Positions 42,689 to 51,691 of a stretch of 57,439 nt of DNA are shown piece after piece. Made by a program: the position numbers and the translations under genes. This DNA comes from JAWODU01 sp046483125 (GTDB lineage: Bacteria; Verrucomicrobiota; Kiritimatiellia; UBA8416; JAWODU01), in the NCBI GenBank assembly GCA_046483125.1, contig JAWODU010000009.1:1-57439 (forward strand). The letters run 5' to 3'. Position 1 is the first letter of the stretch, and each line of letters opens with the position of its first letter. Under the pieces are notes generated by a model, which made no database searches, had not been told where the DNA came from, and was given only the letters and a program-made list of their open reading frames with translations.

Positions 42689-43522
42689 ATGCCCGACCTT
42701 ACCTCGACGGTAAAACTCAACGACGGTAACAGAATACCACGGATCGGCCTGGGGATTTTTCAGATAAAGGACCCGGCCGAATGCGAGAAAGCGGTTACCG
42801 CGGCGCTGGACACCGGTTACAGGCATATTGACACGGCCGCGGCGTACGGCAACGAGGAATTCGCGGGCAAAGCGATACGGGAAAGCGGAATTTCCAGGGA
42901 GGATATCTTTGTAACCACCAAGGTCTTCGTATCGGATTTCGGGCGGGAAAAGACGCGCCGGGCCTGTGAGGCGAGCCTGAAACGGCTCGGCATGGATTAC
43001 GTGGACCTTTACCTGATACACTGGCCGGTGCGCGGCGTGATTGCCGGAACGTGGGAAGTTATGCAGAAAATGCGGGATGAGGGGAAACTACGCTCCATAG
43101 GAGTTTCAAATTTCACGGTAAGGCGTTTTGAGGAACAGTTTTTCAAGGACACCGGCGAGGTGCCCGCGGTGAACCAGATTGAGATACACCCCTTCAACAC
43201 GCGGGCGGACCTGTTGAAATACTGCCGGGGGAAGGGCATCCAGCCGGAAGCCTATTCGCCGCTGGCCAGGGCTCAGCGCATGGACGATGAGCTGTTAAAC
43301 CGGATAGCCCGAAAGTACGGCAGAAGCGCGGCCCAGGTAATGATCCGCTGGCAGATTCAGCAGGATATCGTTGTGATACCGAAATCGGTCAACCCGGAAC
43401 GTATCAGAGAAAATTCCGCCGTGTTCGATTTTGAACTGTCCGAAGAGGACATGAACGCCATAAGCGGCCTCAACGAGGATTTGTACACCATCAGCTGGCG
43501 CCCCGAAGAAAACTGGTTCTGA
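42689..43522 (+). CDS. aldo/keto reductase
   Basis: The 277-residue NADPH-dependent TIM-barrel reductase has the catalytic tetrad visible: Asp and Tyr in HIDTAAAYGNE near residue 45, Lys in VTTKVFVSD near residue 75, and His in LYLIHWPVRG near residue 105. The cofactor motif IPKSVNPERIRENS is near residue 230. This pattern fits the AKR5-type group, which reduces 2,5-diketo-gluconate, methylglyoxal and similar carbonyls; the actual substrate is not shown. ATG 42689 has GGGAGGAGG just upstream; an ATG at 42647 would add 14 charged residues. It is divergent from the DNA-repair operon. Confidence 0.93.
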   Translation: MPDLTSTVKLNDGNRIPRIGLGIFQIKDPAECEKAVTAALDTGYRHIDTAAAYGNEEFAGKAIRESGISREDIFVTTKVFVSDFGREKTRRACEASLKRLGMDYVDLYLIHWPVRGVIAGTWEVMQKMRDEGKLRSIGVSNFTVRRFEEQFFKDTGEVPAVNQIEIHPFNTRADLLKYCRGKGIQPEAYSPLARAQRMDDELLNRIARKYGRSAAQVMIRWQIQQDIVVIPKSVNPERIRENSAVFDFELSEEDMNAISGLNEDLYTISWRPEENWF

Positions 43523-43612
43523 GCGGCAGAATGTGTTTCTACGACCAGGACTGGTTCCGGCATTTATAGCCCATCCGTCTCCGGTGCGGGGTCTTGTCCG
43601 GATTCGGTATTT

Positions 43613-44041
43613 TCAATCCCGTTCCACCCGGCTGGTGTAGTGGCGGACGAAGTGCTCGACGACGGTTTCGCTGTCTATGTCACGTATCGAGCAGTCGGTG
43701 TTGCTCCGGATCATCGCTTCCACGGTAATATAGCGCAGGCCGCCGCGTTCCCTGAACCTGATTTCCGCGTAAGGCATTACCCCGTTGGGAAAGGTCCTGC
43801 TCTGCAGGCGGTAGGTGAATTCTTCCTTGTTGTCTTTCTGGACTATGATGGCGGCGGAAGTCTCCGAGGTGCGTATGTCCGTAAACCTGCCGTGTTTCTC
43901 CAGCTCGGCCGATATTTCGGCGAATGCGGGCATTGCCGCGTTTTTTATAAAAGCGGCCATTTCCGACACATCGCGGTTGCCGGGTTTCTCCTTCTCTTCG
44001 TTGAAGAAGCCGTCGAGCCTGTTTTTCCATTCGTCAGTCAT
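43613..44041 (-). CDS. hypothetical protein
   Basis: The gene encodes 142 residues from ATG 44041. The N-terminal ~50 residues are helical and charged; the remainder looks like an alpha/beta fold with EEFTYRLQSRTFPNG and GGLRYITVEAMIRSN strands, ending with a helix VVEHFVRHYTSRVERD. There are no cysteines apart from one, no signal peptide and no membrane segment. I do not recognise the family. It is divergent from the GH31 gene, sharing a 129-base upstream region, and convergent with the aldo/keto reductase. Confidence 0.6.
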   Translation of the reverse strand: MTDEWKNRLDGFFNEEKEKPGNRDVSEMAAFIKNAAMPAFAEISAELEKHGRFTDIRTSETSAAIIVQKDNKEEFTYRLQSRTFPNGVMPYAEIRFRERGGLRYITVEAMIRSNTDCSIRDIDSETVVEHFVRHYTSRVERD

Positions 44042-44111
44042 ATGGATGGCCGAATCGTATCACCGTCAGTGTTCGGGAGCAATACTTCAGTTGCCGACTT
44101 GAAGGTTTGAA

Positions 44112-44152
44112 AGGAAAATGGTTTCCTGTTCCCGCCGGCAGTCAGGCGGGAA
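44112..44152. promoter_or_regulatory. two adjacent hairpins upstream of GH31
   Basis: Two perfect inverted repeats lie one base apart: AGGAAA-ATGG-TTTCCT (44112-44127) and TTCCCGCC-N8-GGCGGGAA (44129-44152, 8-bp stem). They sit 19 to 59 bases before the GH31 start, in the shared region with the divergent hypothetical gene. They could be an operator or an mRNA leader structure. There is no poly-T tract, so a terminator is unlikely. Confidence 0.45.
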
Positions 44153-44170
44153 AGCATACGGAGATAGACA

Positions 44171-46165
44171 ATGGAATTGAAATGTGACGGGAATACCGTG
44201 GTATGGCGGGGAAAACTTCACACCCTGAAAGTGGAACCGTGGGGAACCGACAGCGCCCGGGTCATGGCCGCCCCGGAGCCTGAATTCGGGGAAAAGCCGG
44301 GCGCACTTCTGCCCCCGGGTGAATGCGCTGAAGCGTCGGTTGAGAAGGACGGGGAAACCGCCAGGCTGAAAAACGGGAAACTGACGGTCGAGATAGCGGC
44401 AAACGGACGACTGCGTTTCTTGAAAACCGAAAACGGCGAAGTACTTCTTGAAGAACCTCCCGTCGAGATAGTTATTCCGCCGGCCCGGGAATTCGATCCG
44501 CTGGAAGGGCGTCTGTGGCGGGTCCGGGCGCGCTTTGTCGGCAAAGAGGGTGAGAAGTTCTTCGGGCTGGGCCAGCATCGACACGGCCTCTTCGATCAGA
44601 AAGGGTGCGTTGTAGACCTCCGGCAGAGGAACTGTGAAGTGGCGATACCCTTTACGCTTTCCAGCCGCGGCTACGGATTCCTCTGGCACAATCCGGCGCT
44701 CGGCCGCGTTGAGTTCGGCCGGACGCGGACCCGGTGGGTCGCCGAAGCTTCCAGCCGGATTGATTACTGGGTCACCACGGGTGATTGGCCCGCGGAAATC
44801 ATGTCGCATTACGCCAACGCCACGGGACACGCTCCCGAATTTCCGGAGTGGGCAAGCGGCTTCTGGCAGTGCAAGCTCAGGTACAAAACGAGAGAAGAAC
44901 TTGTTGAAACCGCCCGGGAATACAGACGCCGGAAACTTCCGTTGTCGGTAATCGTAATAGACTTTTTTCACTGGCCCAGAAACGGCGACCTGTGTTTCGA
45001 TGGGAAAAACTGGCCGGACCCCGAAAGCATGGTTGCCGAGCTCGAGAACATGGGCGTTAAAACCATGGTTTCGATATGGCCGTGTTTCAATACCAACAGC
45101 CGCAACTTCGACGAGTTCAGAAACAAGGGCTGCCTTCTTAAGACAAAGATAGGAACAACAGCGGCTTCGGAGTTTATAGATACGTATGACGAAGGCAAAG
45201 TTTACGATCACTATTACGACCCGTCGAATCCCGGGGCCAGGAAGCTCCTGTGGGAGAAGGTACGCGACGGATATTACAGGCAGGGATTCAGGGTCTTCTG
45301 GCTCGATTCCTGCGAGCCGGGCCTCAAGGACAACGCCCACGAGAATACCGTGTATCACATCGGAGAGGGCAGTGAGGTCGCGTGTCTTTACCCGTTTTTG
45401 CACGTACAGGGCTTCTACGAGGGCATGAAGGCCGAGGGCGAGTCCGAAATCATTTTTCTGTGCCGTTCCGCCTGGGCGGGAAGCCAGCGGTTCGCCGCGG
45501 CGGTCTGGTCGGGCGATATCAAGTCGACGTTTGAAGTACTCACCGGCCAGGTGCGGGCCGGTTTGAACATGGCGGTGAGCGGAATTCCGTGGTGGACCAC
45601 GGATATCGGCGGTTTTCACAGCGGCGATCCTTCCACGCCCTATTTCCGCGAACTCATAGTGCGCTGGTTCCAGTACGGCGTATTCTGCCCGTTGTTCCGC
45701 CTTCACGGGGTCAGGGAGCCTGTCATAGACCACAAGAAGGGGGGAGGTCCCAACGAGGTCTGGAGTTTCGGCGAGGAAGCGTACGGGATTATCACGAAAC
45801 TCCTTTTGCTCCGGGAACGCCTGAGACCCTACGTAATGGAGGGGATGCGCACAGCGAGCGCCGCGGGCATGCCGCTTATGCGGCCGCTGTTCTTTGATTT
45901 CCCGGAAGACGAGGCATGCTGGAACGTGGATGACCAGTTCATGTTCGGACCGGACATCATGGTTTCACCTGTTACCTTCGAGGGAGAGCGCGAACGGGAG
46001 GTTTATCTTCCGGCGGGTACCTCGTGGATCGATGTTTCAACCGGAGCCGAAACGCGGGGCGGCCGGACTTTGAGGGCTGAAGCGCCGCTTGAACGGATAC
46101 CGGTTTATCTGAGAAAAGGGGCAAACCTGTCCCGTGAAATCTTCAGCACGGAAACGAGAGGCTGA
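44171..46165 (+). CDS. GH31 glycoside hydrolase (alpha-glucosidase/alpha-xylosidase type)
   Basis: This 664-residue retaining glycosidase opens with an N-terminal beta-sandwich domain (about 1-200) followed by a (beta/alpha)8 barrel. Visible features are VIVIDFFHWPRNGD near residue 262, MVSIWPCFN near residue 300, and FWLDSCEPGL near residue 377 with the catalytic nucleophile Asp. The RSAWAGSQRFAAAVWSGD stretch near residue 440 holds the acid/base Asp, and IPWWTTDIGGF follows near residue 480. The C-terminus has the usual proximal beta domain (EVYLPAGTSWID). No signal peptide is seen, so it is probably cytoplasmic and acts on imported oligosaccharides with alpha-linked glucose or xylose. Confidence 0.92.
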   Translation: MELKCDGNTVVWRGKLHTLKVEPWGTDSARVMAAPEPEFGEKPGALLPPGECAEASVEKDGETARLKNGKLTVEIAANGRLRFLKTENGEVLLEEPPVEIVIPPAREFDPLEGRLWRVRARFVGKEGEKFFGLGQHRHGLFDQKGCVVDLRQRNCEVAIPFTLSSRGYGFLWHNPALGRVEFGRTRTRWVAEASSRIDYWVTTGDWPAEIMSHYANATGHAPEFPEWASGFWQCKLRYKTREELVETAREYRRRKLPLSVIVIDFFHWPRNGDLCFDGKNWPDPESMVAELENMGVKTMVSIWPCFNTNSRNFDEFRNKGCLLKTKIGTTAASEFIDTYDEGKVYDHYYDPSNPGARKLLWEKVRDGYYRQGFRVFWLDSCEPGLKDNAHENTVYHIGEGSEVACLYPFLHVQGFYEGMKAEGESEIIFLCRSAWAGSQRFAAAVWSGDIKSTFEVLTGQVRAGLNMAVSGIPWWTTDIGGFHSGDPSTPYFRELIVRWFQYGVFCPLFRLHGVREPVIDHKKGGGPNEVWSFGEEAYGIITKLLLLRERLRPYVMEGMRTASAAGMPLMRPLFFDFPEDEACWNVDDQFMFGPDIMVSPVTFEGEREREVYLPAGTSWIDVSTGAETRGGRTLRAEAPLERIPVYLRKGANLSREIFSTETRG

Positions 46166-46374
46166 TTCAATGAGAAGAATGGCGGCGGCTATGACCATAT
46201 CAATGCCGGGAGCCGATAAAAACCCGATAAAAAAACGTCGGTTCTCGGCCTGGAACTGCCTCCCGCCGGCGTTTCCATTGTGGAAATAAAAAGAAAGCCG
46301 TGAACGGGAAAAGCACAACGACACCCCAATCCCGCGAGAACTGAACGATTTGCAACGTGCCTGCCCTGAGGCAG

Positions 46375-46770
46375 TCAGTGGGCGTTTACCTCAAACTCGG
46401 GCGGGTTCATTATGTGCTTTTTCACGGGGCACAGGTTCATGGCGCGTACAACGGCCTTACGGTATTTTTCCGGGAAGCCTTCCGGCAGTTTGAGATCGAT
46501 CTTTGCCTTGTCATACCGTTTTTCTTCCGGATTGAAACTGCAGTTCATCGTAAGCGCCATGCCGTCGGTGGACAGCTTTCTGGCTTCACAGAACAGCCAC
46601 ACGTTGATGCCCGCGCAGGTTGCTATTGAAGCCCAGAACAGGTCGAAAGGCGGCGGAGCGGATTCTTCGCCTCCGTTTTTGACCGATTGATCCGTTTTAA
46701 TGACGTGCCGGCCGATTTTGGCGTCGATTTTTTTCCCGCCCGGAAACGTTACTTCGATAGTTTTTGCCAT
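46375..46770 (-). CDS. OsmC family protein
   Basis: The gene encodes 131 residues from ATG 46770 with GGAGG upstream. OsmC-fold proteins are dimeric thiol peroxidases that reduce organic hydroperoxides. The two redox cysteines of the family are present in ATCAGINV near residue 51 and NLCPVKKHI near residue 115, and GGEESAPPPFDLFWAS is a family segment. The start at 46881 of the longer open frame is rejected for lack of a ribosome binding site and family similarity. It is divergent from corA. Confidence 0.88.
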   Translation of the reverse strand: MAKTIEVTFPGGKKIDAKIGRHVIKTDQSVKNGGEESAPPPFDLFWASIATCAGINVWLFCEARKLSTDGMALTMNCSFNPEEKRYDKAKIDLKLPEGFPEKYRKAVVRAMNLCPVKKHIMNPPEFEVNAH

Positions 46771-46924
46771 TTTTTCCTCCCGGTAGGGTTTTGGGTCGAA
46801 ATATACAAGGGTCTGGTGTAAGATTAAAGGCGTTTTAAAACTTGAAACAGGAGTACTGTAATGATTTTTTTCATGAAACATACCTGTATCGCGCCGGGGA
46901 CAAGTGGGGATCGGAAATTCTGTT

Positions 46925-48001
46925 ATGAAAGATAATGAAAGACCGGGAATGTCGGAAGCTGAGGGAAAGGTCGGACTGCCTCCGGGAAGCCTCGTTTACC
47001 TGGGAGAGAAGAAGGTGGACAGGGTCACGGTCTCCGTCATCGACTATGACGAGCGCGAGGTAAAGGAAACGCCGGTCACAACCGCCGGTGAATGCCGCGG
47101 GTATATCAGGAAGGACACGGTTACCTGGGTCAATGTCGTGGGTCTTCACGACACGGAACTTCTGGCAGAGTTCGGAGAAGTATTCGGTTTCCATTCGCTT
47201 GTCCTGGAAGATGTTCTTCACACCGGCCAGCGTCCCAAGATGGAAGATCACGAGGACTATATCTTCTGCGTCCTGCAGATGCTGTATCGTGGAGACGCAA
47301 GGTTGAATATTGTTTCCGAGCAGGTAAGCATGATCCTGGGTCCCGGTTATCTGCTCACTTTCCAGGAAGCGGAGGGGGACGTGTTTGACGTGGTGAGAGA
47401 CAGGATCAGGACCGGCAAAGGCAGGATCCGGAAGATGGGTTGCGATTACCTGGCCTACTCGATAATGGACGCCATTATCGATAACTATTTTGTTATTCTT
47501 GAGGCTCTCGGCGAGAAGAGCGAAGAAATACAGGAAACGGTAATCGACAACGCGGAGACTGAGACCCTGCAGGCCATACACCGGATACGACGGGAATTGA
47601 TCTTTCTGCGTAAGAACCTCTGGCCTCTGCGCGAACTGGTTTCCGGAATGGAAAAAACGGAAAACCGGTTGATACGCAAGAAGCTGACACCGTTTCTGCG
47701 GGATATGTACGAACACACTATACAGGTTATAGACAACGTGGAATCGCTGAGGGACGTGCTTTCCGGAGCGCTGGATATTTACATGACTACGGTCAGCAAC
47801 CGCACGAACGACGTGATGAAAGTGCTCACGATTATTGCCACCATCTTTATTCCGCTGACTTTCATGGCCGGTATATACGGGATGAACTTCGAACATATGC
47901 CGGAACTGAAGTGGCGGTACGGTTACGCGGGAGTGTGGCTGGTGATGCTGTTGATTGGCGCGGGAATGGTCGGGTATTTCCGCCGAAAGAAATGGTTCTG
48001 A
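46925..48001 (+). CDS. corA: CorA family magnesium/cobalt transporter
   Basis: The protein has about 358 residues: a large cytoplasmic alpha/beta domain, long stalk helices (about 160-290) and two C-terminal membrane helices. The CorA signature GMN, in IYGMNFEHMPEL, follows the first membrane helix (TIFIPLTFMAG), and the chain ends with basic residues FRRKKWF. Pentameric CorA channels import Mg2+ and sometimes Co2+ or Ni2+. The start is uncertain: ATG 46925 is used here, while a GTG at 46904 and an ATG at 46949 are in frame, none with a strong ribosome binding site. Confidence 0.92.
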   Translation: MKDNERPGMSEAEGKVGLPPGSLVYLGEKKVDRVTVSVIDYDEREVKETPVTTAGECRGYIRKDTVTWVNVVGLHDTELLAEFGEVFGFHSLVLEDVLHTGQRPKMEDHEDYIFCVLQMLYRGDARLNIVSEQVSMILGPGYLLTFQEAEGDVFDVVRDRIRTGKGRIRKMGCDYLAYSIMDAIIDNYFVILEALGEKSEEIQETVIDNAETETLQAIHRIRRELIFLRKNLWPLRELVSGMEKTENRLIRKKLTPFLRDMYEHTIQVIDNVESLRDVLSGALDIYMTTVSNRTNDVMKVLTIIATIFIPLTFMAGIYGMNFEHMPELKWRYGYAGVWLVMLLIGAGMVGYFRRKKWF

Positions 48002-48030
48002 GAAAGAGCGCCCGTCACGGGCCGGGGGTC

Positions 48031-49542
48031 ATGAACATGTTTAGCCGATTGTTTGTTACGAAGGACAAACTTTCCGAACAGGACGTCGCGAGGGGCTCGC
48101 GGCTTCTGGTGACCGACGGGGTGTGCGCCATGGGAATGGGCGCGCTTGCCGGAGGGCCTTTTCTGGCGGCTTTCGCCCTGGCTATCGGGGCAAGTCACTA
48201 CGAGATCGGCATGCTGGCGACGATAGCGCTGTTGAGCCAGCTCATGCAGTTTCCCGGCCTGGCGCTGATAAGGTATTTCCCAAGGAGGCGGGCAATAGTT
48301 ACGGTGCTGTCGGGGCTCTCGCGGCTGTTGTGGCTGTTTATTATTCTCATACCCCTGCTGTTCGTGAATCGCGGCATAACCTTTATGCTTCAATGGTTCA
48401 TGATTTCCGCCCTGGTCGGCGCCGCGGCGGGGCCCGCGTGGAATTTTCTTCTTCGCGATATCATTCCCAAAGACAGCTTCGGACGCCTGTTCGCCCGGAG
48501 AATGACGCTTGGAACCGCGCTGGCGCTGGCGCTGACACTTACAGGCGGATGGTTTGTTGACTGGTGGAAAGCCGCGTGGCCCGACACGGCCCTTTATGCC
48601 TACTCGTGTTTATTCGGCGCGGGACTTCTGCTGGGTCTTGGAGCCACGTTCGCGGCCTCCCGTCTGCCCGAGCCGACAATGAAGAAGGACACCGGAACGC
48701 CGTTTATCTCCCTGGTAACCAATCCGGTAAAAGACGGAAACTTCAGGAAACTCCTGGTCTTTGTGGGTTTCTGGAGTTTCGCGGTAAATATGGCCGGGCC
48801 GTTTTTCGTGATCTACATGCTGAATCGCATCGGAATATCGCTGGGGCTTGTCACAATGCTTACGGTCACCAGCCAGGTGGCGAGCCTGCTTTTTCTGAAG
48901 ATATGGGGCAGACTTGCAGACCGTTATTCATGCAAGTCGGTGCTGTCGGCGAGCGGCCCGCTCTTTTTTGTGTCCGTTCTGGCGTGGTGTTTTACGACAA
49001 TGCCGGAACGTTATTTTCTTACCGTTCCCCTGCTGTTCGCGATTCACGCTCTGGCGGGCATGGCCCTGGCCGGCGTAAACGTCAGCTCCGCCGGTATCGC
49101 GTTGAAACTGTCGCCCCCGGACAAAGCTCACGGTTACATGACGGTTTTCGGCCTTGCCGGCGCTGTCGCCGGAGCGTTCGCGCCTCTGCTCGGCGGCATG
49201 CTGGCCGATTTCTTTTCCGCGCGTGAACTTGCGCTTTCCCTGACCTGGTCCGACCCCTTGCGGGAGCTGTCCATGTACGCTCTCAATTTCAAGGCGCTTG
49301 ACTTCGTGTTCCTCATTGCTTTCGCGGTCGGAATGTTCGCCCTTCACAAGCTGGCGGCCGTCAATGAAACAGGCGAAGTGCCGCAGGAAAAGGTTGTGGG
49401 GGAATTGCTCGACCAGGTGTTCATGCCGTTCAAAATGGCATCGTCTGTAGAAGGATTGAGGAACCGTGCGGCTTTGCCCGTGGCGTGGTTGCTGAAGGCG
49501 AAGAAAAGGCACGCCGGCAAACAGACGGCGGACATTGAGTGA
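48031..49542 (+). CDS. major facilitator superfamily transporter
   Basis: The protein has about 503 residues and twelve predicted membrane helices in two halves, split by a charged loop near residues 215-230 (ASRLPEPTMKKDTGTP). The first half has the loop pattern LIRYFPRRRAIVTVLSG and the second has KIWGRLADRYSCKSVL, both like the conserved MFS loop between helices 2-3 and 8-9. An extra soluble C-terminal stretch (about 455-503) is basic. The substrate is not predictable. ATG 48031 lies 29 bases after corA, so the two may share a transcript; the frame is open upstream into corA. Confidence 0.85.
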   Translation: MNMFSRLFVTKDKLSEQDVARGSRLLVTDGVCAMGMGALAGGPFLAAFALAIGASHYEIGMLATIALLSQLMQFPGLALIRYFPRRRAIVTVLSGLSRLLWLFIILIPLLFVNRGITFMLQWFMISALVGAAAGPAWNFLLRDIIPKDSFGRLFARRMTLGTALALALTLTGGWFVDWWKAAWPDTALYAYSCLFGAGLLLGLGATFAASRLPEPTMKKDTGTPFISLVTNPVKDGNFRKLLVFVGFWSFAVNMAGPFFVIYMLNRIGISLGLVTMLTVTSQVASLLFLKIWGRLADRYSCKSVLSASGPLFFVSVLAWCFTTMPERYFLTVPLLFAIHALAGMALAGVNVSSAGIALKLSPPDKAHGYMTVFGLAGAVAGAFAPLLGGMLADFFSARELALSLTWSDPLRELSMYALNFKALDFVFLIAFAVGMFALHKLAAVNETGEVPQEKVVGELLDQVFMPFKMASSVEGLRNRAALPVAWLLKAKKRHAGKQTADIE

Positions 49543-49578
49543 GATGAGGGATGCGGACAAGGATTGTCCGGGGATCAA

Positions 49579-50613
49579 GTGAGAGAGTTAAAGACATGGC
49601 ATGCATATAAGCTTGAAGGGAAAGCTGGGAACGCTGCTTTTGCTTTACTGATTTACATCGCGTTGGCCGGCGGTTTTGGACCTGCGTTGGGCGCCGGCGG
49701 AGAGGGTTCCGGTGAAACGCTTTCGCCCGGGCACCTGAGGGTATGGGAGGTCCGCGAGGACACGTTCGATTATCTTTTCGCTTCCTGGACGAAAAACGGC
49801 GGCGGGGAGCCGGTTATCTGTATCAACCACAGGAACGGCAGGACTTTTTTTGTCAAGGAGGGCGGGAAAATCGGTGAATACACGGTAACGGCGTTCAAGC
49901 CCGGAACCGAGAAAGTCTTCAAACCCACGATCAACAGTTACCAGACGAAGGAAACCGGAACGGTTACCCTTACGGCGCCCGGGAAAGAGCCGGTTACATT
50001 GGAACAGGGGAAGCCGGCCCCCATGCCCGGGCTCAGGGCAAGAATCGTTTCAATCACCACCGGAATGCAGTGGGCAGTGCGGGAGGGAAGCGTGATCTCC
50101 GACGGGAATGTGTTTATAGAAATAGAGAACGTAACGGAAACAGGCGTCACCGCCGGAACGGGCGAAGAGGCGGAGTTTGTGGCCAAAGCTTCCGGGACCG
50201 AAAGGAGCCTGGTTACCGGACTGTGGCGCAGGAGAGCCGAAGAGGCCGAAAGGCGCGAGGTGGCCGAACGGCGGGAAGGACTGCGCCAGCGGGTATTAAG
50301 ACGCCGCATGGCGGAAGTCAAAGCCGGGGCGGGACAGCTTGCCGCGGGCCGCGTGAGAGGAACGGCCGATTCGCCCTCGACTCTTACCGTGGGCACGGAA
50401 TACCGATACCCGGTCGAATACGAAGTATTGTACATCAGGCAGGCCGACGGCACCGTTAAACCGTTTTATATACCCAAAAAGTTCGAAACCCGCGTTGTAG
50501 GAGGGTCGTTTTCGTCTGAAGGGTTTTCGTGGACAACGGTGGAGCAGGGAGAAGGCCGGGCAGGCTGGCCGCAACAGCCAAGGTTCCGCCGGATCGAATA
50601 CCATAATAAGTAG
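49579..50613 (+). CDS. hypothetical secreted or anchored protein
   Basis: The gene encodes about 344 residues from GTG 49579, preceded by GGGGA. One N-terminal hydrophobic segment (AAFALLIYIALAGGFGPALG, about residues 21-40) acts as a signal or anchor. Beta-rich modules follow (about 60-210), then a strongly charged helix (about 213-255, WRRRAEEAERREVAERREGL) and a beta C-terminus with YPVEYEVLYIR. No family was recognised. A TTG at 49564 would lengthen it slightly. It is convergent with the CsgG-like gene, which is also an envelope component. Confidence 0.6.
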   Translation: MRELKTWHAYKLEGKAGNAAFALLIYIALAGGFGPALGAGGEGSGETLSPGHLRVWEVREDTFDYLFASWTKNGGGEPVICINHRNGRTFFVKEGGKIGEYTVTAFKPGTEKVFKPTINSYQTKETGTVTLTAPGKEPVTLEQGKPAPMPGLRARIVSITTGMQWAVREGSVISDGNVFIEIENVTETGVTAGTGEEAEFVAKASGTERSLVTGLWRRRAEEAERREVAERREGLRQRVLRRRMAEVKAGAGQLAAGRVRGTADSPSTLTVGTEYRYPVEYEVLYIRQADGTVKPFYIPKKFETRVVGGSFSSEGFSWTTVEQGEGRAGWPQQPRFRRIEYHNK

Positions 50614-50659
50614 GGCGCTCCGGTACTGGCCCAAAAAACTTTTGACGGTCTAATTCCGA

Positions 50660-51619
50660 TTACCTTGACCCGGCTTCGAACACGGTCATGCCTTTTTTGA
50701 CCTTGTCTCCGCCGGACAGTGCCTTGCAGTAGGAAATTTTTTCTTTAACGTTTGTTACCTCAAGCTTTGCCGCGATGCTCATTTCGCTGTCGAGAACTTC
50801 GCCGGTATCGGGGTCCACGAGTTCGGTAACTTCTCCCACGTTAAAAAGGGTCCCGCCCCGGACTCCTTCCCTGGTGCCGCGGTTGACTATGATCCTGTCG
50901 CCCTTGGCCAGTATCACGGTGCCTTCCCAGGGTATGCCTTCAAGCTGGTTCACCAGGAATACTATGCCCTGAGCAACGGCGTCCTGACACGCCTTGCCGA
51001 CATTGTCTTTCTGGAATCCGGAAAGATTGCCCGTAAGACCTCCCAGCCTGGAGCCGTAATAGCCGATACCGAGACCGCGTTTGCCGGACTTGCCGGTTAC
51101 CTTGGTGGAGGCGGCAACCTGGCCGGTTTCGGAATCAACCAGGTATATTGTCATATTGACTTCTGCCTGCCTGCCGCTTCCTCCGAGGCTGACGCCTTTG
51201 TAGTTAAGACGTCCTCCGCCTCCGCCGGTTTCCTGCACGTGGGTAATGGATCCGCGTACGAGAAGCTGTGCGGGGGTCATGCGCCCGGTCTTCGGGGCCT
51301 TCTTGCCGCCGGCGGTACGGCCGCTGGAAACGAAATCCTGTTCGGCGAGAGCCGCTTTGCGCATTCCGGTGTCGCCCAGAACAATGAAGTACCCGCTTTC
51401 GTTGAGAAGGTCTGTCATAATGGCTGTGAATCCGTCCCCGAGGTCCCACCGCCCGCTCCAGCCGGCTTCGTTTTTGAACTTATGGACGGTTATGGAATAG
51501 CGCAGGTTCCCTTCCGGGGCTTTGGGCAGAGTGACGGCGGTATCGCTTCCGCTTCCGGAGAGCGTGGTACAGCCGGTAAAGAGCATCGCTGCTGCGAGCA
51601 GTGTCGTGAATTTCTTCAT
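50660..51619 (-). CDS. CsgG/HfaB-like outer-membrane lipoprotein
   Basis: The gene encodes 319 residues from ATG 51619 with GGAG 8 bases upstream. The lipoprotein signal ends LFTGC (Cys about residue 16), suggesting outer-membrane attachment. The CsgG-type region (about 35-220) has LGDGFTAIMTDLLNESGYFIVLGD, then ITHVQETGGGGGRLNYKG and DSETGQVAASTKVTGKSG; such proteins form secretion pores or bind nascent envelope peptides. The C-terminal ~90 residues (GDRIIVNRGTREGVRGGTLF) resemble a small barrel domain. No curlin or other csg genes are nearby, so its partner is unknown. Confidence 0.82.
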   Translation of the reverse strand: MKKFTTLLAAAMLFTGCTTLSGSGSDTAVTLPKAPEGNLRYSITVHKFKNEAGWSGRWDLGDGFTAIMTDLLNESGYFIVLGDTGMRKAALAEQDFVSSGRTAGGKKAPKTGRMTPAQLLVRGSITHVQETGGGGGRLNYKGVSLGGSGRQAEVNMTIYLVDSETGQVAASTKVTGKSGKRGLGIGYYGSRLGGLTGNLSGFQKDNVGKACQDAVAQGIVFLVNQLEGIPWEGTVILAKGDRIIVNRGTREGVRGGTLFNVGEVTELVDPDTGEVLDSEMSIAAKLEVTNVKEKISYCKALSGGDKVKKGMTVFEAGSR

Positions 51620-51691
51620 AAGAATTCTCCAGTGTTTAAAGTTAGTCAAGACACCGGGCAGAATACTCGAACAAACTGCCGGAAAGCAAGC

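Noticed and set aside
44087..45733. A 548-codon open frame antisense to the GH31 gene
   Set aside because: Shadow of the GH31 coding sequence; no recognisable domain.
46166..46374. A terminator or small gene between GH31 and osmC
   Set aside because: Only short imperfect stems without T tracts and no coding frame with a ribosome binding site were seen.
46771..46924. Magnesium riboswitch (M-box or ykoK) before corA
   Set aside because: The 154-base divergent region is too short and shows no matching conserved stems; only AT-rich promoter-like sequence is seen.
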